From Maritimibacter sp. (lineage in GTDB: Bacteria > Pseudomonadota > Alphaproteobacteria > Rhodobacterales > Rhodobacteraceae), in assembly GCA_002695005.1 (NCBI GenBank), contig NZNT01000015.1:372001-436000 (forward strand): 64,000 bases of DNA. The letters run 5' to 3'. A model generated the notes under the pieces. It had not been told where the DNA came from, made no database searches, and was given only the letters and a program-made list of their open reading frames with translations. A program made the position numbers and the translations under genes. This document shows, one piece after another, positions 25,901 through 36,107 of the stretch (position 1 is its first letter; each line of letters starts with the position of its first letter).

Positions 25901-26677
25901 ATGGACTACGACACGATTCTTTATGACCTGACCGGCGGGATCGCCACGATCACGCTCGACCGGCCCGACCGGATGAACGCGCTGACCCCGCAGATGCGGG
26001 CGGAACTGGCCGACGCGCTCAAGCGGGCGTCGGAGGCTGCGCGGGTGATCGTTCTGACCGGCGCGGGGGCGGCGTTCTGTTCGGGCCAGGACCTTGGCGA
26101 AGGGACCACGGCGGCGGCCGTGGACCTTGAGCGTGTCTTGCGCGACGAATACGAGCCCATCATTCGCGCCATTGCCGAGGCGCCGGTGCCCGTGATGGCG
26201 GCGGTGAATGGCCCGGCCGCGGGCGCGGGTGCCAACCTCGCGCTGGCGGCGGACGTGGTGATCGCCGCGCGCTCGGCCTATTTCCTTCAGGCCTTCACAC
26301 GGATCGGCCTGATGCCGGATGCGGGCGGGACATATGCGCTGCCGCGGCAGGTCGGGTTCGCCCGCGCAATGGGCGCCGCCCTGTTTGCCGACAAGATCGA
26401 CGCCGATCAGGCCGCCGACTGGGGCATGATCTGGGAGGTGTTCGACGACGCCGTGTTCGAAGACGGCTGGCGGGACCGGGCGAGGCAGCTCGCCGATGGC
26501 CCAACGCAGGCCTACCGCGCGGTGAAGACGGCGATGCGGGCCTCGTTCGAGAACGACCTCGAGGCGCAGCTGTCGCTCGAGGCGCGGCTTCAGGGCAAAT
26601 GCGGGACGACACGCGACTTCAAGGAAGGCGTCATGGCATTTCGCGAGAAACGAGCGGCCGCCTTCGAAGGGCGGTAG
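25901..26677 (+). CDS. Enoyl-CoA hydratase/isomerase family protein, PaaG-like
   Basis: 258 residues. The crotonase fold is shown by TITLDRPDRMNALTPQMRAE, the oxyanion segment AAFCSGQDLGEG, and NGPAAGAGANLALAADVVIA. FTRIGLMPDAGGTYALPR carries the Asp found in PaaG-type isomerases (epoxyphenylacetyl-CoA to oxepin-CoA), and the C-terminal TTRDFKEGVMAFREKR fits that group. A general enoyl-CoA hydratase cannot be excluded, as no other phenylacetate genes are nearby. A GAGGAGG site precedes the ATG. Confidence 0.85.
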   Translation: MDYDTILYDLTGGIATITLDRPDRMNALTPQMRAELADALKRASEAARVIVLTGAGAAFCSGQDLGEGTTAAAVDLERVLRDEYEPIIRAIAEAPVPVMAAVNGPAAGAGANLALAADVVIAARSAYFLQAFTRIGLMPDAGGTYALPRQVGFARAMGAALFADKIDADQAADWGMIWEVFDDAVFEDGWRDRARQLADGPTQAYRAVKTAMRASFENDLEAQLSLEARLQGKCGTTRDFKEGVMAFREKRAAAFEGR

Positions 26678-26694
26678 CGGGTTCGCGGCAGCTT

Positions 26695-26758
26695 ACGGTC
26701 CCGCGACCCGTCGGGAGCCAGCCCCCAGACCCCCCGAAGGGTTTAAGAAGCAGAGACG
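26695..26758 (-). repeat. GC-rich dispersed repeat, type B copy 2
   Basis: On the minus strand CTGCTTCTTAAACCCTTCGG leads into GGGGGTCTGGGGGCTGGCTCCC, the same order of words as the elements at 55351 and 60591. It lies just 3' of both the hydratase and gltA. Confidence 0.6.
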
Positions 26759-26766
26759 GAATATGC

Positions 26767-26790
26767 GAAAGGCCGCCCGGTGGGGCGGCC
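26767..26790 (-). terminator. Rho-independent terminator of gltA
   Basis: On the minus strand a GGCCGCCC-CACC-GGGCGGCC stem is followed by TTTCG, 25 nt past the gltA stop codon. The T tract is short. Confidence 0.7.
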
Positions 26791-26815
26791 TTCGTCATTT
26801 CGGCAGGTGCGGCGC

Positions 26816-28111
26816 CTAGCGCTTTTCGACATCCACGTAATCGCGCAGCGTGTCTCCGGTGTAGAGCTGGCGCGGGCGGCCGATTTTCTGTCCCGGATCG
26901 GTGAGCATTTCCTTCCACTGCGAAATCCACCCGACCGTGCGCGACAGCGCGAAGATCGGGGTGAACATGGCGGTCGGGAAGCCCATCGCCTCGAGGATGA
27001 TGCCGGAATAGAAGTCGACGTTCGGAAACAGCTTCTTCTCGGTGAAGTAGGGGTCCTCCAGCGCCTGTTTTTCCAGTTCCTTGGCGACCTGAAGCGTCGG
27101 GTTGTCCTCGATCCCCAAGAGGTCGAGCACCTCGTCCGCGGACTGCTTCATCACCTTCGCGCGCGGGTCGAAGTTCTTGTAGACCCGGTGGCCGAAGCCC
27201 ATCAGGCGGAAGGGGTCGTCCTTGTCCTTGGCGCGGGCAATGAATTCGGGGATGCGGTCGACCGAGCCGATCTCCTTGAGCATTTCGAGGCAGGCCTGGT
27301 TGGCGCCGCCGTGGGCCGGGCCCCAGAGGCAGGCGATACCGGCCGCGACGCAGGCGAAGGGGTTGGCCCCCGAGGAGCCGGCAAGGCGCACGGTCGAGGT
27401 CGAGGCGTTCTGCTCGTGATCGGCGTGCAGCGTGAAGATCCGGTCCATCGCGCGCGACAGGATCGGGTTCGGCATGTATTCCTCGGCCGGCACCGAGAAG
27501 CACATGTTGAGGAAGTTCGACGCGTAGTCGAGGTCGTTGCGCGGATACACGAAGGGCTGGCCGATCGTGTACTTGTAGGCCATCGCGGCAATGGTCGGCA
27601 TCTTGGCGATCATGCGGATCGAGGCGACTTCGCGCTGCCACGGGTCCGCGATGTCGGTGGAGTCGTGGTAGAAGGCGGACATCGCGCCGACCACGCCGAC
27701 CATGATCGCCATCGGGTGCGCATCGCGGCGGAAGCCCGAATAGAACTTGGTCATCTGCTCATGCACCATCGTGTGACGGGTCACGCGGTACTCGAAATCG
27801 TCGATCTCGGCCGCGGTGGGCAGGTGGCCGTAGAGCAGCAGGTAACAGACTTCGAGGAAGTGCGACTTCTCGGCCAGTTGGTCGATGGGATAGCCGCGGT
27901 GCAGCAGCTCGCCCTTTTCGCCGTCGATGAAGGTGATGGTCGAATCGCAGGAGGCGGTCGACGTGAAGCCGGGATCGTAGGTGAATACGCCGCCCTGAGC
28001 ATACAGCTTGGTGATGTCGATCACGTCGGGGCCGGCGGTCGGTGTGTAGATCGGAAGCTCAAGTTCCTTGTCGCCGAATGTCAGCGTCGCCTTTCCAGTC
28101 TGATTCACCAT
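26816..28111 (-). CDS. gltA: Citrate synthase, type II (hexameric form)
   Basis: 431 residues, first step of the TCA cycle. Catalytic residues are visible: His in [15 protein letters not shown], His in [15 protein letters not shown], and the Asp in the same segment. The N-terminal beta-rich region ([20 protein letters not shown]) marks the long bacterial form that NADH may inhibit. It lies 42 nt downstream of gltX and may share its transcript. Confidence 0.97.
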   Translation of the reverse strand: MVNQTGKATLTFGDKELELPIYTPTAGPDVIDITKLYAQGGVFTYDPGFTSTASCDSTITFIDGEKGELLHRGYPIDQLAEKSHFLEVCYLLLYGHLPTAAEIDDFEYRVTRHTMVHEQMTKFYSGFRRDAHPMAIMVGVVGAMSAFYHDSTDIADPWQREVASIRMIAKMPTIAAMAYKYTIGQPFVYPRNDLDYASNFLNMCFSVPAEEYMPNPILSRAMDRIFTLHADHEQNASTSTVRLAGSSGANPFACVAAGIACLWGPAHGGANQACLEMLKEIGSVDRIPEFIARAKDKDDPFRLMGFGHRVYKNFDPRAKVMKQSADEVLDLLGIEDNPTLQVAKELEKQALEDPYFTEKKLFPNVDFYSGIILEAMGFPTAMFTPIFALSRTVGWISQWKEMLTDPGQKIGRPRQLYTGDTLRDYVDVEKR

Positions 28112-28153
28112 ACGTCCTATCCCTTCGTTGGGGCCCGCTTTGAGCAGGGCTGA

Positions 28154-29557
28154 TTACTGGCTGGCCTCATTGAGGCGGGCGATCGTTTCGTCCCGCCCGA
28201 GGACCAGCATCATGTCGAAAACACTCGGGGTCGCCGTCCGACCGGCGAGCGCGGCCCGCAAAGGGGCGGCGAGCTTGCCGAACTTGATGCCGTGGGTCTC
28301 TGCCGATGCGTTGAGAATAGTCTCCAATTCGTCGCGGTTCCAGCTAGCAGTTTGCAGCTGCGGCGTCAATTCCGCCAGTATACCACGGGATACATCATCG
28401 AGGTTCGCCGCTGCCTTTTCCTCGCGCTCGATGGGGCGTTCGGTCAGGATAAAGTGCGATTTCTCAAGGAGTTGCGGCAGGGTCTTGGCGCCGGTTCGCG
28501 TGAAGGGAAGCGCCTCCATGAGCCCGCTGACCTGGCTTTCGGTCAGGTTCGGCTGCGACGTCGCGTCAAGGAAATCCTGCAGTTGCGAAATAAGGTCGGC
28601 GGGCTCGGTCATCGCGATGTGCTGGCCCGACACATGGTCGAGTTTCTTGAAGTCGAGACGGGCCGCGCCTTTGCCGATCCCGGTGATGCCGAACCACTCA
28701 CGCGCCTGTTCGTCGGTGAACACCTCATCGTCGCCGTGGGACCAGCCGAGGCGGGCGAGGTAATTGCGCATCGCGGAGGCCGGGTAGCCGAGCGCGCGGT
28801 ACTCCTCGACCCCCGCCGCGCCGTGGCGTTTGGACAGTTTCTTGCCGTCGGGCCCGTGAATCAGCGGGATATGGGCAAAGACCGGCACGTCCCATCCCAT
28901 CGCGTCATAGACCATCTTCTGACGCGCGGCGTTGTTGAGGTGATCGTCACCCCGGATCACATGGGTCACGCCCATATCGTGATCGTCGACCACGACCGCG
29001 AGCATGTAGGTCGGCGAGCCGTCCGAGCGCAGGCAGATCATGTCGTCGAGCTGGTCGTTACCGAACCGCACGTCCCCCTGAACCGCGTCCGCGATCACCG
29101 TCTCGCCCTCGCGCGGGGCCTTCACGCGGATGACGTAGGGCGCATCCGGGTGGGTGGCCGGGTCCGCATCGCGCCACGGGGATTGGAACAGGGTCGATCG
29201 GCCCTCGGCGCGGGCGGCCTCGCGGAACGCCTCGATCTCCTCCTGCGTGGAGAAGCACTTGTAGGCGGTCCCGGCGGCGAGCATCGCTTCGGCCACCTCC
29301 ACATGGCGCGAAGCGCGCTCGTACTGGCTGACCGCCTCACCGTCGTAATCCAGCCCAAGCCAGTCCATCGCGTCATAGATCGCCGCCGTCGCCTCGGGCG
29401 TGGAGCGGGCGCGGTCCGTGTCCTCGATGCGCAGCAGGAACTTGCCGCCGCGACCGCGGGCGTAGAGCCAGTTGAACAGCGCCGTGCGCGCACCGCCGAT
29501 ATGCAGGTAGCCGGTCGGAGAGGGTGCGAAACGGGTGACGACGGGGGTGTTGGACAT
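28154..29557 (-). CDS. gltX: Glutamyl-tRNA synthetase
   Basis: 467 residues from the ATG at 29557; any earlier start would remove the class I N-terminus [20 protein letters not shown] from its place. The HIGH-type motif is HIGG and the KMSKS-type motif is KKLSKRHGA near residue 247. [11 protein letters not shown] is the second substrate loop. It charges tRNA-Glu, and in alphaproteobacteria sometimes tRNA-Gln for later amidation. An AAAGG site lies about 12 nt upstream. Confidence 0.96.
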   Translation of the reverse strand: MSNTPVVTRFAPSPTGYLHIGGARTALFNWLYARGRGGKFLLRIEDTDRARSTPEATAAIYDAMDWLGLDYDGEAVSQYERASRHVEVAEAMLAAGTAYKCFSTQEEIEAFREAARAEGRSTLFQSPWRDADPATHPDAPYVIRVKAPREGETVIADAVQGDVRFGNDQLDDMICLRSDGSPTYMLAVVVDDHDMGVTHVIRGDDHLNNAARQKMVYDAMGWDVPVFAHIPLIHGPDGKKLSKRHGAAGVEEYRALGYPASAMRNYLARLGWSHGDDEVFTDEQAREWFGITGIGKGAARLDFKKLDHVSGQHIAMTEPADLISQLQDFLDATSQPNLTESQVSGLMEALPFTRTGAKTLPQLLEKSHFILTERPIEREEKAAANLDDVSRGILAELTPQLQTASWNRDELETILNASAETHGIKFGKLAAPLRAALAGRTATPSVFDMMLVLGRDETIARLNEASQ

Positions 29558-29635
29558 GCGGGCGTTAACCTTTCGGAAACCAAGACAGGCGTAGCGTCGC
29601 GCGAGGGATAGACGGGACGGGGATGGAGGACAAGA

Positions 29636-31744
29636 GTGCCCTTGGTCATGGCCATCTCGGATCGGCTGGAGGAGCTGCGCGGGCGACTGATCCTTTTCGC
29701 CCCGGTGTTCCTCGGGATCGGTATCGGGGTCTATTTTCTGCTGCGCGCCGAGCCGGACCTGACCGGCTGGGCCGTGATCGGGAGCGGCGCGGTTTTGACG
29801 GCCGGTCTTGGCTGGTGGATCGGGCGCAGCGCTCTGGCCGGTTTCGGCCTTCCGTTCCTCGCGCTGGCGGCCGTGCTGGCGGGTCTGCTGATCGCCGGTG
29901 CGCGAACGGCATATGTTGCGGCCCCCGTGCTCGACTTTCGCTACTACGGGCCTGTCGAGGGGCGCGTCATCATCATTGACCGGAGCCAGTCGGACGCGGT
30001 GCGGCTGACGCTCGACCGGGTGCGGCTGGACGATGTCGCGCCGTGGAAAGTGCCGCGCCGGGTGCGGGTATCGCTGCACGGATCGCAAGGCTACCTTGAC
30101 CCTGTGCCGGGGATGCGGATCGCTGTAACGGCCCATTTGTCAGGCCCCGAGGGACCGGTGGAGCCGGGCGGCTTCGACTTTCGGCGTATGTCGTGGTTTC
30201 GCGGAATCGGTGCGGTGGGCTATGCGCGCAAGCCCGCGCTGCCGCTGGCCCGGCCCGAGGCCGCGCTGCCGATTCACCGTCTCAGGGCCGCCATTTCCGA
30301 GGCGGTGCAGGCGGAGATACCGGGCGAAGCCGGGGCCTTTGCCGCCGCGATCACGACCGGAGACCGCTCCGCGATGGGGCGCGAAACGCTGGAGGCGCTC
30401 CGGGCCTCGAACCTCGCGCATCTTCTGGCGATTTCCGGGTTGCACATGGGGCTGCTCGTGGGCTTCGTGTTCGGATCCGTGCGGCTGGGCCTCGTCATGA
30501 TTCCGGGTGTGGGGCCGTCGATGGACGTGCGCCGGATCGCGGCGGTGGTGGCGCTGGTGGCGGGGGCCTTTTACCTCGCGCTCTCGGGCGGGGCCGTATC
30601 GACCTCACGCGCCTTCGTCATGGTGGCGGTCATGCTCGTCGCGATCCTCGTGGGGCGGCGGGCGCTGACGCTCAGGGCCGTGGCCGTGGCGGCGCTCATC
30701 CTTCTGCTCATCAAGCCCGAGACGCTGGTGGAGGCGGGGTTCCAGATGTCCTTTGCCGCGACCACGGCGCTCGTCTTCGTCTTCGGGGCGTTCCGGCACG
30801 TCGAGACCCGCAGGTTGCCCGGCTGGGCCAAGCCCATCTTGGCCGTTGTCCTGTCGTCGCTGGTCGCCGGGCTTGCCACAGCCCCGTTTTCAGCGGCGAT
30901 CTTCAACCGGGTCGCGCATTATGGGCTGATCGCCAACGTGGTCTCGGTGCCGGTGATGGGCGCGCTGGTGATGCCGCTGGCGGTGCTCGCGGCCCTGCTG
31001 TCGCCCGTTGGCCTGAGCTGGATCGCCCTCGACCTCATGCGCTGGCCGATCGAATGGATCCTGTGGGTGGCAAAGCGTGTGGCTGCCCTCGACGGCGCCG
31101 TGGGGCATGTGGTGGCGCCGCCGGCGGCAGTGATGCCGCTCGTCGCGCTCGGGGGCCTCGCGATCGTTCTGTTGCAGGGGGGCGGGCGCGGGGCCGGGGT
31201 TCTGGCGGTGGTTGCAGGGCTCGGGCTCTGGACTCAGGCCGAGCGGCCCCGGGTGTTGATCTCATCCTCCGGCGGACTGATCGGCGTGATGACTCCCGAG
31301 GGGCGCGCGCTCACCAAGCCGCGGGGCGAGGGGTTCGCGGCGCGCACCTGGCTTGAGAATGACGGCGATCCGGCAGACCAGGAGGCGGCGGCCGCGCGGC
31401 ACCCCGAAGGCGGTGACGCGCGGTTCGCGCTGCCGGGGCTGGTGCTGGCGCAGGTGGCCGGGCGCGGGGCGGCGGATCGGCTGGCCGATGCCTGCCCTGG
31501 CGCGGATCTGGTGGTGTTCTCGGCCAAGCCGCTTGAGAGGTATCCGGCGGGTTGTTCGGTGCTCGACCGGAACATGTTGGCCCGCACCGGCCCCATCGCG
31601 ATCCATGATGGGCCGGATGGCCCGCGCTTTGTCGCGACAGCCGAGACGACGGGGCTGCGCCCCTGGTCGGCAGCCTTCACGAAAAAGGCGCGGCGGGTGG
31701 CCCCCGTCGCGCCCGAACTTCCGTTTCTGGTGGCGGATCAGTAG
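29636..31744 (+). CDS. comEC: ComEC/Rec2-family DNA uptake channel protein
   Basis: 702 residues from a GTG at 29636, chosen because GGAGG lies 6 nt before it. The N-terminus has three to four hydrophobic segments and an OB-like domain (about 100-175). The competence core follows with [19 protein letters not shown] and many membrane segments to about 520. The C-terminal domain holds no HxHxDH motif, so it lacks a working metallo-beta-lactamase nuclease. The family transports single-stranded DNA across the inner membrane. The end overlaps lexA by 7 bp, tail to tail. Confidence 0.92.
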   Translation: MPLVMAISDRLEELRGRLILFAPVFLGIGIGVYFLLRAEPDLTGWAVIGSGAVLTAGLGWWIGRSALAGFGLPFLALAAVLAGLLIAGARTAYVAAPVLDFRYYGPVEGRVIIIDRSQSDAVRLTLDRVRLDDVAPWKVPRRVRVSLHGSQGYLDPVPGMRIAVTAHLSGPEGPVEPGGFDFRRMSWFRGIGAVGYARKPALPLARPEAALPIHRLRAAISEAVQAEIPGEAGAFAAAITTGDRSAMGRETLEALRASNLAHLLAISGLHMGLLVGFVFGSVRLGLVMIPGVGPSMDVRRIAAVVALVAGAFYLALSGGAVSTSRAFVMVAVMLVAILVGRRALTLRAVAVAALILLLIKPETLVEAGFQMSFAATTALVFVFGAFRHVETRRLPGWAKPILAVVLSSLVAGLATAPFSAAIFNRVAHYGLIANVVSVPVMGALVMPLAVLAALLSPVGLSWIALDLMRWPIEWILWVAKRVAALDGAVGHVVAPPAAVMPLVALGGLAIVLLQGGGRGAGVLAVVAGLGLWTQAERPRVLISSSGGLIGVMTPEGRALTKPRGEGFAARTWLENDGDPADQEAAAARHPEGGDARFALPGLVLAQVAGRGAADRLADACPGADLVVFSAKPLERYPAGCSVLDRNMLARTGPIAIHDGPDGPRFVATAETTGLRPWSAAFTKKARRVAPVAPELPFLVADQ

Positions 31745-32430
31745 CTGCGGATCAGCCCCACGAGCTTGCCCTGAACCTTGACCTGCCCCTGTGGCAGGAT
31801 GCGCGTCTCGAACGCCGGGTTGGCGGCCTCCAGCGCGATCATCTCGCCCGCGCGGCGGAAGCGTTTCAGCGTCGCCTCGTAGCCATCGACCTGTGCCACG
31901 ACGATGTCGCCGTTATCGGCATGGGAGGTTTCGCGGATGATAACGACGTCGCCGGAGTTGATCCCGGCATTGATCATGGAATCACCCTTCACCTCGAGCG
32001 CGTAATGCTTGCCCTGGCCGACCATCGAGCCGGGGACCGAGACGTGGCTCTGCCCATCCTCGATCGCCTCGATGGGCGTGCCGGCGGCGATACGGCCCAG
32101 AAGCGGCAGGTCCGTCGCGGAGCCTTCGAGCGGCATCGCCTGCGCCGGTCGGCTGTCCGGGCGGTCACCATCGATCACGCGCGGCTCGAACCCGGACTGG
32201 CCGGAGGGGTCCAGCGCCTCTGGCAGGCGCGTCACTTCGATGGCGCGGGCGCGGTGGGCGAGGCGGCGGATGTATCCGCGTTCCTCGAGCGCCGTGATGA
32301 GCCGGTGAATTCCTGACTTGGAGCGCAGTTGCAGCGCTTCCTTCATCTCGTCGAAGCTCGGGGGGACCCCGTCGCGCTGGATCCGCTTGTGGATGAATTC
32401 CAACAGGTCCAATTGCTTTTTCGTCAGCAT
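31738..32430 (-). CDS. lexA: LexA repressor (SOS regulator)
   Basis: 230 residues. An N-terminal winged helix domain ([20 protein letters not shown], about residues 23-60) is followed by a linker and the S24 autoprotease domain. The self-cleavage pair is Ala-Gly in [11 protein letters not shown], the catalytic Ser is in [11 protein letters not shown], and the catalytic Lys is in ATLKRF. A GGAGGG site precedes the ATG. A tandem GTTC-N7 array lies 47-72 bp upstream, indicating autoregulation. It is the last gene after trpC, moaC and moeA. Confidence 0.97.
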   Translation of the reverse strand: MLTKKQLDLLEFIHKRIQRDGVPPSFDEMKEALQLRSKSGIHRLITALEERGYIRRLAHRARAIEVTRLPEALDPSGQSGFEPRVIDGDRPDSRPAQAMPLEGSATDLPLLGRIAAGTPIEAIEDGQSHVSVPGSMVGQGKHYALEVKGDSMINAGINSGDVVIIRETSHADNGDIVVAQVDGYEATLKRFRRAGEMIALEAANPAFETRILPQGQVKVQGKLVGLIRSY

Positions 32431-32476
32431 TCCACGCCCTCCGGCTGCCCGTTATGTTCCATGACCGCACGGGTCT

Positions 32477-32502
32477 GTTCGGGTAAAGTTCTACCCGTGT
32501 TC
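32477..32502 (-). promoter_or_regulatory. Overlapping LexA boxes (GTTC-N7-GTTC-N7-GTTC) upstream of lexA
   Basis: GTTC occurs at 32477, 32488 and 32499 with exactly 7 nt between copies. This makes two overlapping alphaproteobacterial SOS boxes (GTTC-N7-GTTC) in the 96-bp gap before lexA. Confidence 0.85.
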
Positions 32503-32526
32503 CCGTTTCGTGTCAACGCTGTGCAA

Positions 32527-33699
32527 TCAGAGCGGGAGATATTCGACCGTTTCGCCGGCCTTGCGCGTGGGGTCGTCGGGCGGGCGCACGATGAGCGCAT
32601 TGGCCGTTGCGAGAACCGACAGAAGCGCGGAATCCTGCGTGCTCATGGCCGCGATCCCGTCGGGGGCAACAACGGCGCGCATATAGTGCTGACGCGGCCC
32701 GTTTGGCGCGAGGTCGGCTGTGAGCGTCGCGGTCTGCGTGGCCACCGGATCGCCGGGCAGGCCCAGCATGGCGCGCAGGGCGGGCAGGATGAACACCGTG
32801 CCGCACACCATTGCCGAGACCGGATTCCCCGGCAGTCCGACCATCAGTGCCTTGCCAAGCCGGCCCGCCATGAGCGGTTTGCCGGGGCGCATGGCGACCT
32901 TGTAGAACGCCTGTTCCATGCCGAGTTCGGCGGCCACGGGTCCGACGAGGTCGTGGTCCCCGACCGACGCCCCGCCGATGGTGACGACGAGATCGGCGCT
33001 GGCCGCAAGGCCGAAAACGAAGCGCAGGCTCTCGGCATTGTCGCGCGCGATGGGGAGGAGGCGGACGTTGGCACCCTCGGCCTCCAGCATCGCTTTCAGG
33101 CCGAAGGAATTGGAGGCGATGATCTGGTCCGGGCCGGGGTTTTCACCGGGCATGACCAGTTCGTCCCCCGTCGCGATCAGGGCGATGTCGGGTTTTTTCG
33201 CGACCGTGACCGCTGGCACGTTCATCGAGGCGATGAGCGCCACGTCGCGCGGGCTGAGGCGGCGGGGCGCGTCGACCGTATCGCCCACGCGGAAATCGTT
33301 GCCCGCCGGGCGGATGTTGGCCCCGTCCGACAGGTCGCGGTGGAGGGTGACAAGGTCGCCGGAGCGGTCGACGTCCTCCTGGATGATGACGCGGTCGGCG
33401 CCCTCGGGCACCGGGGCGCCGGTGAAGATGCGCACGCATTGTCCGGCACCGACACGGCCGGAAAACCGTTCACCCGCTTTGGCTTCGCCGATGACCTTGA
33501 ACTGCGCTTCCGGATCGGCCTCGACGCTGTTGAGCGCATAGCCGTCCATCGCGGAGGCCGCGAAGGGCGGCTGGTCGCGGGTCGCGATGACGGGGGCCGC
33601 GAGGATGCGTCCGGCGGCCTTAGCCAGCGGCACGGTTTCGGTCCCGACCGGGCGCACCAGATCGAGGATGCGCGTGCGCGCCTCTTCAACTGAAATCAC
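32527..33699 (-). CDS. moeA: Molybdopterin molybdotransferase MoeA
   Basis: 390 residues from a GTG that overlaps the moaC stop (GTGA). MoeA inserts molybdate into adenylated molybdopterin. Signatures are ARDQPPF-type [16 protein letters not shown] near the N-terminus, [38 protein letters not shown] and [12 protein letters not shown]-type [12 protein letters not shown]. It forms an overlapping operon with moaC and trpC. Confidence 0.96.
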   Translation of the reverse strand: MISVEEARTRILDLVRPVGTETVPLAKAAGRILAAPVIATRDQPPFAASAMDGYALNSVEADPEAQFKVIGEAKAGERFSGRVGAGQCVRIFTGAPVPEGADRVIIQEDVDRSGDLVTLHRDLSDGANIRPAGNDFRVGDTVDAPRRLSPRDVALIASMNVPAVTVAKKPDIALIATGDELVMPGENPGPDQIIASNSFGLKAMLEAEGANVRLLPIARDNAESLRFVFGLAASADLVVTIGGASVGDHDLVGPVAAELGMEQAFYKVAMRPGKPLMAGRLGKALMVGLPGNPVSAMVCGTVFILPALRAMLGLPGDPVATQTATLTADLAPNGPRQHYMRAVVAPDGIAAMSTQDSALLSVLATANALIVRPPDDPTRKAGETVEYLPL

Positions 33700-34178
33700 G
33701 ACTTTGCCTCGTAAGTACCTGACTTTCCGCCGGTCTTTGCGAGAAGCTTGATCCCCTCGATCCGCATACCCTTCTCGGCGGCCTTGAGCATGTCATAGAC
33801 CGTTAGCGCGGCGGTCGAGACGGCGGTGAGCGCCTCCATCTCCACCCCTGTCTGGCCGGAGGTCTTGACGGTCGCCGTGATGCGCACACCGGGCAGGTCG
33901 TCGTCGGGTTCGAGATCCAGCGACACCTTGGTCACGGGCAGCGGGTGGCAGAGCGGAATGAGATCCGCGGTCTTCTTGGCCCCCATGATCCCGGCCAGCC
34001 GCGCGATCCCCAGCACATCGCCCTTCTTCGCGGTGCCCTCTTTGACCAGAGCGAGCGTCGTGGGTTCCATGATAACGTGGCCCGTGGCAACGGCGGTGCG
34101 GTCGGTGACCTCTTTGGCGGACACATCGACCATGTGGGCCTGTCCCGCCGCGTCGAAATGGGTGAGCTTGCCGCTCAT
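33696..34178 (-). CDS. moaC: Cyclic pyranopterin monophosphate synthase MoaC
   Basis: 160 residues. MoaC makes cyclic pyranopterin monophosphate in the first stage of molybdenum-cofactor synthesis. Family motifs are [32 protein letters not shown] with the active-site His-Pro, [21 protein letters not shown], and KTGGKSG near the end with the catalytic Lys region. It overlaps trpC and moeA by 4 bp each. moaA is not in the window. Confidence 0.96.
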   Translation of the reverse strand: MSGKLTHFDAAGQAHMVDVSAKEVTDRTAVATGHVIMEPTTLALVKEGTAKKGDVLGIARLAGIMGAKKTADLIPLCHPLPVTKVSLDLEPDDDLPGVRITATVKTSGQTGVEMEALTAVSTAALTVYDMLKAAEKGMRIEGIKLLAKTGGKSGTYEAKS

Positions 34179-34975
34179 ACCGGCACCGGATCCTTGAGCA
34201 GCGCGCGGGTCGCGGCCTCGACGTCGTCCTGCCGCATGAGGCTTTCCCCGATCAGGAAGGCGCGCGCCCCGACGCCGGCCATGTCTGCAAGGTCGGCAGG
34301 GGTGGAGAGGCCGGATTCGCAGACCAGAAGACGATCATCCGGGGCGAGCCTGGAAAGCTCGCGGGTCGTGTCCAGCGTCGTCTCGAATGTCTTGAGGTTG
34401 CGGTTGTTGATCCCCAGCAGCGGGGATTTCAGGGTTGTGGCACGCTCCAGTTCGTCGGCGTCATGCACCTCCACCAGCACGTCCATGCCCCATTCGAACG
34501 CGGCGGCCTCCAGCTCGGCGGCCTGTCCGTCGGTGACGCTCGCCATGATGATGAGGATGCAGTCGGCCCCGAGGGCGCGCGCTTCGACCACCTGATAGGT
34601 ATCGTACATGAAATCCTTCCGCAGTGCAGGAAGCGTCGTCGCCGTACGGGCCGCGATCAGGAACGAGTCGTCGCCCTGAAAAGACGGCCCGTCCGTGAGC
34701 ACCGACAGGCAGGTGGCGCCCCCGGCCTCATAAGCGCGGGCGAGCGCGGGCGGATCGAAATCGGCCCGGATCAGCCCCTTGGACGGCGAGGTCTTCTTCA
34801 CTTCCGCGATGAGCCCGTATCCGGTATCGGCAGCCTGTTTCAGGCGCGTGGCGAAGCCGCGGGTCGGCAGGGCGTCGCGTGCGGCGGCCTCGACCTCGGG
34901 CAGCGGGCGCGCGGCCTTGCGCGCGGCCACGTCGTCGAGCTTGTAGGCCTTGATCTTGTCGAGCACGTTGGTCAT
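34175..34975 (-). CDS. trpC: Indole-3-glycerol phosphate synthase
   Basis: 266 residues, a TIM-barrel enzyme closing the indole ring in tryptophan synthesis. Motifs are [64 protein letters not shown] and [15 protein letters not shown]. It heads the overlapping trpC-moaC-moeA run. trpD, its usual upstream neighbour, is absent here; the divergent xdhC follows after 163 bp. Confidence 0.96.
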   Translation of the reverse strand: MTNVLDKIKAYKLDDVAARKAARPLPEVEAAARDALPTRGFATRLKQAADTGYGLIAEVKKTSPSKGLIRADFDPPALARAYEAGGATCLSVLTDGPSFQGDDSFLIAARTATTLPALRKDFMYDTYQVVEARALGADCILIIMASVTDGQAAELEAAAFEWGMDVLVEVHDADELERATTLKSPLLGINNRNLKTFETTLDTTRELSRLAPDDRLLVCESGLSTPADLADMAGVGARAFLIGESLMRQDDVEAATRALLKDPVPV

Positions 34976-35138
34976 GGCCCCGGTTTACGCAGGGCGCGGG
35001 ACTTGGGCAAGTTGGTGTTGTCAAAATGTGTACGGCTTGCGCCGCACGCTCGTTTCCTTGTCGGGAAAGCTCAGGGCTCACCGAAGGGACTTGCTCTCGG
35101 GCGAGGCGGGGGGCAGGCTCGGGCGCGGAGGATTTGGC

Positions 35139-36107
35139 ATGGATCGTTTCGACGACATTCCCGAAGTGGCGTTGGACTGGCATCGGGCCGGGAAGGGCGC
35201 CGTGCTGGCCACGGTCGTGCAGACCTGGGGCTCGGCCCCGCGCCCCGTGGGCAGCCAGCTTGCCGTGTCGGGCACCGGCGAGATCCAGGGATCGGTGTCG
35301 GGCGGCTGCGTCGAAGGCGCGGTCATCACCGAGGCGCTGGAGGCGGTCGAGGACGGCGAGTCGCGGCTTCTGACCTTCGGGGTGTCCGATGACGAGGCCT
35401 TCGCCGTCGGGCTGGCCTGCGGCGGCAAGATCCGGGTTCTGGTGGAGCCGGTGGGCAAGGCGGTGCCTGAGGCGCTGCTGGCGGACGTCGTCGAGAAGCG
35501 CGCGGCGCGGGTGCCGGTCGGCTATGTTGTGAACACGGACAGCTGGGAGCGGCGGCTTGTGGGCGCAGGCGATTTCCCCGACCGGTTCCGGGGCGACCGC
35601 TCGGGATTCGAAGACGACGTGGTGACCTTTGTCGGCATTCACAATCCGCCCTTGCGGATGATTATCGTGGGCGCGGTCCATATCGCGCAGGCGTTGGTGC
35701 CGATGGCGCGGCTCGCGGGCTACGACCCGCTTATCATCGACCCGCGCGGGGCCTTTGCGCAGGATCACCGCTTTCCCGGCGAGGACATCCGCGAGGACTA
35801 CCCGGACGAGGTGCTTCCTGACGTCGGGCTGGATGCGCGCACGGCTGTGGTCACGCTTTCCCACGACCCCAAGATCGACGATCCGGCGATCGAGGCGGCG
35901 CTCGCCTCGGAGTGTTTCTATCTTGGCTCCCTCGGCTCCACGCGCACCCATGCGAAACGGGTGGAGCGGCTGACCGGGCGCGGCTTCACCGAGGCGCAGA
36001 TCGGGCGCATCCACGCGCCTGTCGGGCTCGACATTGGCTCGCGTTCGCCCGCCGAGATCGCGGTCTCGGTCATGGCGCAGGTCACGCAGGCGCTGAGGCA
36101 GGGCTGA
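35139..36107 (+). CDS. xdhC: XdhC/CoxI-family molybdenum-cofactor insertion protein
   Basis: 322 residues from the ATG at 35139 with GGAGGA before it; longer in-frame starts lack family character. The N-terminal XdhC_CoxI domain contains WGSAPRPVGSQLAVS and GSVSGGCVEGAV. The C-terminal Rossmann domain contains IIVGAVHIAQALVPMA and ASECFYLGSLGSTRTHAKR. Such proteins bind sulfurated molybdopterin and load it into xanthine-oxidase-type enzymes. It overlaps the next gene (TGATG) and leads toward coxSLM, its likely client. Confidence 0.93.
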   Translation: MDRFDDIPEVALDWHRAGKGAVLATVVQTWGSAPRPVGSQLAVSGTGEIQGSVSGGCVEGAVITEALEAVEDGESRLLTFGVSDDEAFAVGLACGGKIRVLVEPVGKAVPEALLADVVEKRAARVPVGYVVNTDSWERRLVGAGDFPDRFRGDRSGFEDDVVTFVGIHNPPLRMIIVGAVHIAQALVPMARLAGYDPLIIDPRGAFAQDHRFPGEDIREDYPDEVLPDVGLDARTAVVTLSHDPKIDDPAIEAALASECFYLGSLGSTRTHAKRVERLTGRGFTEAQIGRIHAPVGLDIGSRSPAEIAVSVMAQVTQALRQG

